This document shows, one piece after another, positions 54,101 to 58,442 of a stretch of 58,442 nt of DNA (position 1 is its first letter; every line of letters begins with the position of its first letter). The stretch is from Treponema sp. J25 (GTDB lineage: Bacteria > Spirochaetota > Spirochaetia > Treponematales > Breznakiellaceae): positions 1,687 to 60,128 of the forward strand of contig NZ_PTQW01000019.1 of assembly GCF_004343725.1 (NCBI RefSeq), given 5' to 3'. Made by a program: the position numbers and the translations under genes. Below the pieces are notes generated by a model. The model saw only the letters and a program-made list of their open reading frames with translations. It was not told where the DNA came from and made no database searches.

Positions 54101-54793
54101 ATGAAAGAAGAGGGAAGAGTGATGATTTCACCTCGTCTGTGTGGAATCGATGAGGCTGGGAGGGGACCCCTGGCAGGGCCGGTGTGCGCCGCGGCGGTGG
54201 TGCTCCCTGAGGATTTTCCCGTGGAAGTTCTTAATGATTCAAAGAAGATGAGCGAAAAACAGCGGGAGTATGCCCGGGCCCTGATTTGTGAACAGGCCCT
54301 GGCCTGGTCAATTGGATGGGCCTCTCCTGCCGAGATAGATAGGATTAATATTTTGCAGGCGAGTCTGCTTGCTATGGAACGGGCCTTTCAGGGCATCACC
54401 GTTCCCTTTGATCTGGATCTGGTAGTAATAGATGGAACCTTTTGCCCTTCATTACCGGTTCCCTGCCGAGCGGTCGTGAAAGCGGATAGCCGGGTTCCCG
54501 CGGTGATGGCCGCTTCAATCCTTGCAAAAACCGCCCGGGATCGCATGATGATGCGCTATGGCTGGCTGTATCCTGAGTACGGCTATGAGCAGCATAAGGG
54601 ATATCCTACGGCGTTACACCTTGAACGGATTCGGCAGTACGGACCTTCTCCTATTCAACGGATGAGTTTTATGCGGGAAAAGCTGGTGGAGGGTTCCCAC
54701 AAGGCCACTGGGCCTCGAAAGAATGTTATTCCTTCGGAGGGACCGGCCGAACCTGAACTGCCCTTTTACGAGTCTTCGGCAGTTCAGAACTAG
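54101..54793 (+). CDS. rnhB: Ribonuclease HII
   Basis: RNase HII, 230 aa, removing RNA from RNA-DNA hybrids and single ribonucleotides from DNA. Active-site acids are in GIDEAGRGPLAGPV (DE), VVIDGTF (D) and VKADSRVPAVMAASILAKTARD (D). HKGYPTALHLERIRQYGPSPIQR follows as usual. The C-terminal 35 residues are extra and low in complexity. The start is ambiguous: ATG 54101 has GGGGGA, ATG 54122 has GAGGGA; both leave the catalytic domain intact. The 3' end overlaps the convergent Pur-alpha-like gene by 68 bp. Confidence 0.95.
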   Translation: MKEEGRVMISPRLCGIDEAGRGPLAGPVCAAAVVLPEDFPVEVLNDSKKMSEKQREYARALICEQALAWSIGWASPAEIDRINILQASLLAMERAFQGITVPFDLDLVVIDGTFCPSLPVPCRAVVKADSRVPAVMAASILAKTARDRMMMRYGWLYPEYGYEQHKGYPTALHLERIRQYGPSPIQRMSFMREKLVEGSHKATGPRKNVIPSEGPAEPELPFYESSAVQN

Positions 54794-55199
54794 GGTTCCC
54801 TGCGTTTTTGGAAGATTCGCTGCTCTTTGTCTTTGCCCTTTCTTTTTTAATACGAAGGTGTGCTTTTTTGGTGTTTCCGCTCTGTTCCCCTTCGCCGGCA
54901 TTCGCCCGGGGCTTTTCTCCTTTGGCCGCCTTCTCCGAGGATTTTTCTCGCCCCTGCCGTTGCTGTTCTTTATAGGCCTTTTCCAACACCCGCAGGGATT
55001 CGTCGAACCCTTTTAGGAATTCTTTAAGATCCTCGGCAAAGAGGACTATCGATTGACGTTCGAATCCACCGGTGTCTTTATTTTTACTCTCTACAATGTT
55101 AAGATAAAGATCCCCTAATCGATTTTCTTTTACATTAAAAAAATAGGTACGATTTTCTAGATGCACCTTCGTAGAAAAAATCTCTCCCCGTATACCCAT
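54726..55199 (-). CDS. Pur-alpha-like nucleic-acid-binding protein (DUF3276, BpuR-type)
   Basis: A 157-aa protein. Residues 1-75 form a PUR/DUF3276 domain: GEIFSTKVHLENRTYFFNVK, RLGDLYLNIVESK and ERQSIVLFAEDLKEFLKGF. In Borrelia the homologue BpuR binds RNA and DNA and modulates gene expression. The C-terminal half is Lys/Ser/Glu-rich (QRQGREKSSEKAAKGEKPRA) and probably disordered, an extension not found in BpuR as recalled. It is a marker of spirochaetes and Bacteroidetes. The upstream region carries a 22-bp tandem duplication. Confidence 0.85.
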   Translation of the reverse strand: MGIRGEIFSTKVHLENRTYFFNVKENRLGDLYLNIVESKNKDTGGFERQSIVLFAEDLKEFLKGFDESLRVLEKAYKEQQRQGREKSSEKAAKGEKPRANAGEGEQSGNTKKAHLRIKKERAKTKSSESSKNAGNPSSELPKTRKRAVQVRPVPPKE

Positions 55200-55242
55200 T
55201 GTTATGCCTCTCTCCGAGAAAAATCAGGTTTCTCTTTACTCA

Positions 55243-55286
55243 TATCCTCTTTATAGTATCGAAGTATCCTCTTTATAGTATCGAAG
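55243..55286. repeat. 22-bp perfect tandem duplication upstream of the Pur-alpha-like gene
   Basis: The unit TATCCTCTTTATAGTATCGA plus AG occurs at 55243-55264 and again at 55265-55286, directly adjoining. On the - strand each unit contains ACTATAAAG, a -10-like sequence, so the duplication may double a promoter element about 45-85 bp before the ATG at 55199. Confidence 0.75.
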
Positions 55287-55407
55287 GGCCAGAACTTTAC
55301 CGCTGTTCTTCATACAGGTAAAAGAAGACCATCGTTGTTTCCCTTTGGATCGATAAGAAAGCCCCTCTATAAACTGACTGGTTCTCCCCTCAGGATCCTC
55401 CTCCTTT

Positions 55408-57357
55408 TCAGGTGCTCCCGGCCAGTACATCCGCTTCCTCTACCATTTTCCGCTGCCAGAACAGGAGATCCCGTTCCATCCGGGGGTCCTTCCCTTCCGT
55501 ATCCGCCATGATGCGGAACACTGGTTCTGTGCCGGAACCCCGCATCCAGATAAAGGCTATTTCCTTACCTTCCTGGTTCTTGAAGAGAATTTTGAGTCCC
55601 CCTCGGCCCGCTTCTTCAAAGCGAGAAAGGTTTCTTCGTTCTTCAGTTCCATTATACGCAATTGCTTCCCAGCTTACAATTCCATACCGTTGAGCAAGTT
55701 CTGACCGGCGTTCTTCCCACTCTTTGTTAAAAATTTTCTGATATGTCGCCTTTAGACGGCTATGGTCCTGGGTTTTTATGCGGAGTATCGCTTCCGGGTT
55801 ATACGCACTGGTGGTAACAAAAGAGGGAATGGTTGCCAGAATATGGGAAAGACTATACGTTTCTGCGGTATTATCCTGTTGTTCCGATAATTCTTTCCAA
55901 ATGTCAAACAGTCCCGAGCGCCCCTCGGTTTTTCGGATAAGGAGCAACTTTAAAATGGCCGCTAACGTATTAATGGGATCCCGGACTGCGGCGGGATAGG
56001 TGATGTTGCCCCCCGCCGCTCCTTCACCTAAGAAGCGAACCACATACCCCTTTTCTCGTAATTGTCGAGCAAGGCTTACCACATTTGCTTCCCCCACTTC
56101 TGCTCGAAACACGGAGACATCAAACACCCGGGCAATCCGGTCTATCCGCATGGATGTAGGATCATTGATGGCTACTGCAACCTTTTTCTGGGCGTTCCCT
56201 TTATTATCGTACTGGAGTTCTCCGGACCATACGAGGTACGAAAGTTCCGCAAGACAACAGAGGGAGAACACCTCCTGGGCTTCCAGACTGCGGGCCTGCT
56301 GCATCTGGTCATCCCAGATGACCAGGTTTCCCCGATCCCCATCGCAGTCCGGAACATAGCCTATTATATACGCCGGATCTTCTGCGTGTAATTCTTCCAG
56401 TTTGATGCGACAGGGCTCCAGGGATTCTCCTTCGGGCACAATTCGATGGGCAATAGCGCCGGGTTTTTCATTCATCACGGTTACCCGGCACCCTAAATTT
56501 TCTAAAAAGGCCCGATCGATACTGCAGGTCCGGGCAGATCCATTAAAATCGATGAGAATCCCTACCGGTGTGGTGGTAAGGGTCTCCCGGAGAATGGCAA
56601 AGAGTTTCTGCTGTTGGTGACTATCTTCGGTCCCGCTGATGACATGGCGGGTAAACACTTCGTAGGCCGCGAGGGCTTCTTCTTTGTATTTCGTGCTTTC
56701 TGAAAGAACCGCCAGAAATCGCCCGTGGAGTGAGGGGTCCGCAAGCCCTTGTATGGCTTTTTCGATATATTCGGGGGCCTCAAGCCGTCCCCGGAACTCG
56801 GCGATAAGGGGCGCCATCTCTGTGGCGGAAAGAACCCCGCCGTCGGTTCTGCCAAATTTGATACCGTTGTGGCCGATCGGATTGTGACTGGCGGAAACAT
56901 ATATAAAACCGGAGACTTCTTTTTTTTCTCCCGCGATGCGGCTGTATGCCATGATTTCAGGGGCCGCGATGATGTGGGTGTATCGAACACGACAGCCCCT
57001 CTGTAAAAGGGCCCGGATAATACAAGAGGCAATAGCAGGGCCCGTGGGACGGGTGTCCACTCCTACCACAACGGTTACGGGTGTTTCTGGCTGTTCTTTC
57101 TGGAGGTGCTCTGCAAAAAGGTCTCCTGCCAGGTAACTGATAATCTGATATGCCCGTGAAATATGGGGTACCCGGGATTCTTCGTTCCCATCAAGGGCAA
57201 ACACACCCCGCCATCCCGAGGCAGAAAGGATACATCGTTGTATGGTCTCCTGTACCTCGACTATACGGTTGGTAAGGTTTTCCTCCATACCCACCTCAGT
57301 GGTATCTGGAGGTAGGGATTTACCCCATTCGGGAGGTATTACGGCGGTCATGGGCAC
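55408..57357 (-). CDS. Phosphoglucomutase/phosphomannomutase family enzyme
   Basis: A 649-aa alpha-D-phosphohexomutase, longer than the common 450-600 aa. The phosphoserine loop is YVSASHNPIGHNGIKFG, the metal loop YVPDCDGDRGNLV, the sugar loop GEGAAGGN and the phosphate loop RGSGTEPVFRI, all in order, so the enzyme should be active. Substrate (glucose or mannose phosphate) cannot be assigned. AAAAGGAG lies about 8 bp before ATG 57357. The extra length is mainly an N-terminal segment of about 50 residues and insertions between domains 2 and 3. Confidence 0.92.
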   Translation of the reverse strand: MPMTAVIPPEWGKSLPPDTTEVGMEENLTNRIVEVQETIQRCILSASGWRGVFALDGNEESRVPHISRAYQIISYLAGDLFAEHLQKEQPETPVTVVVGVDTRPTGPAIASCIIRALLQRGCRVRYTHIIAAPEIMAYSRIAGEKKEVSGFIYVSASHNPIGHNGIKFGRTDGGVLSATEMAPLIAEFRGRLEAPEYIEKAIQGLADPSLHGRFLAVLSESTKYKEEALAAYEVFTRHVISGTEDSHQQQKLFAILRETLTTTPVGILIDFNGSARTCSIDRAFLENLGCRVTVMNEKPGAIAHRIVPEGESLEPCRIKLEELHAEDPAYIIGYVPDCDGDRGNLVIWDDQMQQARSLEAQEVFSLCCLAELSYLVWSGELQYDNKGNAQKKVAVAINDPTSMRIDRIARVFDVSVFRAEVGEANVVSLARQLREKGYVVRFLGEGAAGGNITYPAAVRDPINTLAAILKLLLIRKTEGRSGLFDIWKELSEQQDNTAETYSLSHILATIPSFVTTSAYNPEAILRIKTQDHSRLKATYQKIFNKEWEERRSELAQRYGIVSWEAIAYNGTEERRNLSRFEEAGRGGLKILFKNQEGKEIAFIWMRGSGTEPVFRIMADTEGKDPRMERDLLFWQRKMVEEADVLAGST

Positions 57358-57578
57358 TCCTTTTCCTTCTCTATTTTAGTGGGACCTCACTATACCCTAT
57401 TCTTCGTATGTTGGACTAGGGGGATAGGCGGCTCCTTCGTGGTTATGGGATACCGTATTACCTGAATATTGCTCAATAGGATAGGGAGCTTGTAGATAAG
57501 GTTGGAAACTTTTTTATTGACGAAGGATCTGGATAAGAAGAAGCGTTCCGACAGTTTAATCTGATAGGTGGACTGGTC

Positions 57579-58442
57579 TTATTGAGATACAGAAATGGGC
57601 AGGGCGATAGTAAAACAGGTCCCTTCACCTTCCTTGGAATGAACTGCAATTTTCCCTTTATGAATATTGGTGATAATATTGTAGGTGATACTCAATCCTA
57701 GACCGGTCCCTTTTCCGGGTGGTTTGGTAGTAAAGAAGGGATCAAAGATGCGTTTTTGAATAGCCTGTGGGATACCGGGACCATCGTCTTGAAATTGAAT
57801 ATACACAAAGGTATTATCTGCCCACGTTTTTATCCAAATATTTCCCTTTTCACTTCGATGCTGGGATTCAATAGCTTCTACGGCATTCATGATAATATTG
57901 AGCCATACCTGATTTAGTTCACTACCGTGGGCTCGGATGAGAGGAATATCCCCGAAATCTTTGTGCACATCGGCGATATATTTTATAGAGTTCCAGGCTA
58001 CCACAAGGGTACTATTGATACCTGCATGAATATCATATTCAAGAAAATCTTCACTTTGATCTACCCGAGAAAATAATTTTAAGTCTGAAACAATATTCAT
58101 AATTCGAGAAAAGCCTTCATCCGATTCATGTATGATTTCTTGAATACGATTCAAGAGGTCCTTTATATGGATACAGTGTTCATCCTGCAAAGTAATTTCT
58201 TTGATAGCTATACATTCCTCAATTTTTTTAAGGTACTTTTTTATTGTTTGGTGATTGCTTTTTATAAATCCAAGGGGATTGTTAATCTCATGGGCTATCC
58301 CTGCGGCAAGTTGTCCAAGGGAAGCAAGCTTTTCCTGTTCTACCAGGAGTGATTGAGTTTGTTGGAGTTTGTTGTTCAATTCACTTAATTCCAGGTTAGA
58401 TTTCCATAATTCTTTTTCATGGAGGATTCGTTCGGTAATGTC
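57579..58442 (-). CDS. PAS-containing sensor histidine kinase (5' end beyond the window)
   Basis: The 3' part of a histidine kinase. The frame stays open to the window edge at 58442 and begins DITERILHEKELW, the usual end of a PAS domain. Then come a coiled linker, HisKA with the phosphorylated His in GIAHEINNPLGF, and HATPase_c with N box NAVEAIE, G1 DDGPGIP, F box and G2 GKGTGLGLS. All catalytic boxes are present. The response regulator partner is not in view. Confidence 0.92.
   Translation of the reverse strand, partial: DITERILHEKELWKSNLELSELNNKLQQTQSLLVEQEKLASLGQLAAGIAHEINNPLGFIKSNHQTIKKYLKKIEECIAIKEITLQDEHCIHIKDLLNRIQEIIHESDEGFSRIMNIVSDLKLFSRVDQSEDFLEYDIHAGINSTLVVAWNSIKYIADVHKDFGDIPLIRAHGSELNQVWLNIIMNAVEAIESQHRSEKGNIWIKTWADNTFVYIQFQDDGPGIPQAIQKRIFDPFFTTKPPGKGTGLGLSITYNIITNIHKGKIAVHSKEGEGTCFTIALPISVSQ

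Overview
The window reads as chromosomal DNA of a free-living or gut-associated anaerobic spirochaete of the Treponema type. This is an inference from gene content: an A/V-type rotary ATPase operon, a Pur-alpha-like (DUF3276, BpuR-type) nucleic-acid-binding protein, many spirochaete-looking lipoproteins and TPR proteins, and the anaerobe oxidative-stress set rubrerythrin, superoxide reductase and rubredoxin. The exact genus cannot be fixed from the sequence alone. No rRNA, tRNA, transposase or CRISPR array was recognised.

Layout. (1) 1-8465 is an accessory defence-type island on the + strand: Eco57I-like DNA methyltransferase, PHP-domain SMC-like ATPase (TrlF-like), a TIGR04255-like protein, a small putative antitoxin overlapping a MazF/PemK toxin, and a GIY-YIG/T5orf172-helicase fusion. 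Gaps are small or overlapping, except for 74 bp after the ATPase. Short 10-bp-period repeats lie at its left edge, and palindromic and GC-rich repeats lie at its right edge. (2) 8466-11425 is a decayed, low-density stretch: a GyrI-like domain with a broken AraC DNA-binding remnant, a duplicated-domain secreted protein, an AT-rich outer-membrane-like protein whose promoter spacer carries an A9 tract, and an HD-GYP remnant. (3) 11426-22458 holds clpB, a large SppA protease with an extra N-terminal region, and, on the - strand, a three-gene set with a MltD-like transglycosylase. It then has a membrane protein and a TPR lipoprotein. (4) 22477-24122 is the peroxide/superoxide defence operon behind a strong promoter with a perfect PerR/Fur-like palindrome.

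(5) 24123-36597 is mostly housekeeping: yajC-secD-secF, ispH, valS, an HD phosphohydrolase, gapA, pgk, tpiA and secG. The glycolytic genes are separated by structured leaders and intrinsic terminators. (6) 36636-46374 is a long translationally coupled operon: a PTS EIIA-like protein, then A/V-ATPase subunits G-like, C, I, K, F, E, A, B and D, then a universal-stress protein. (7) 46511-58442 carries a flavodoxin-like protein, a J-domain protein, map, a DegP/HtrA protease, a phosphoribosyltransferase, two envelope proteins and rnhB. On the - strand are the Pur-alpha-like gene, a phosphohexomutase and the 3' part of a PAS-histidine kinase that runs off the window.

The most promising candidates for undescribed biology are the composite defence island, the structured gapA-pgk leader ending in a terminator next to the pgk ribosome site, the A9 promoter spacer of the outer-membrane-like gene, and a set of apparently leaderless genes (clpB, a divergent pair, and the phosphoribosyltransferase).
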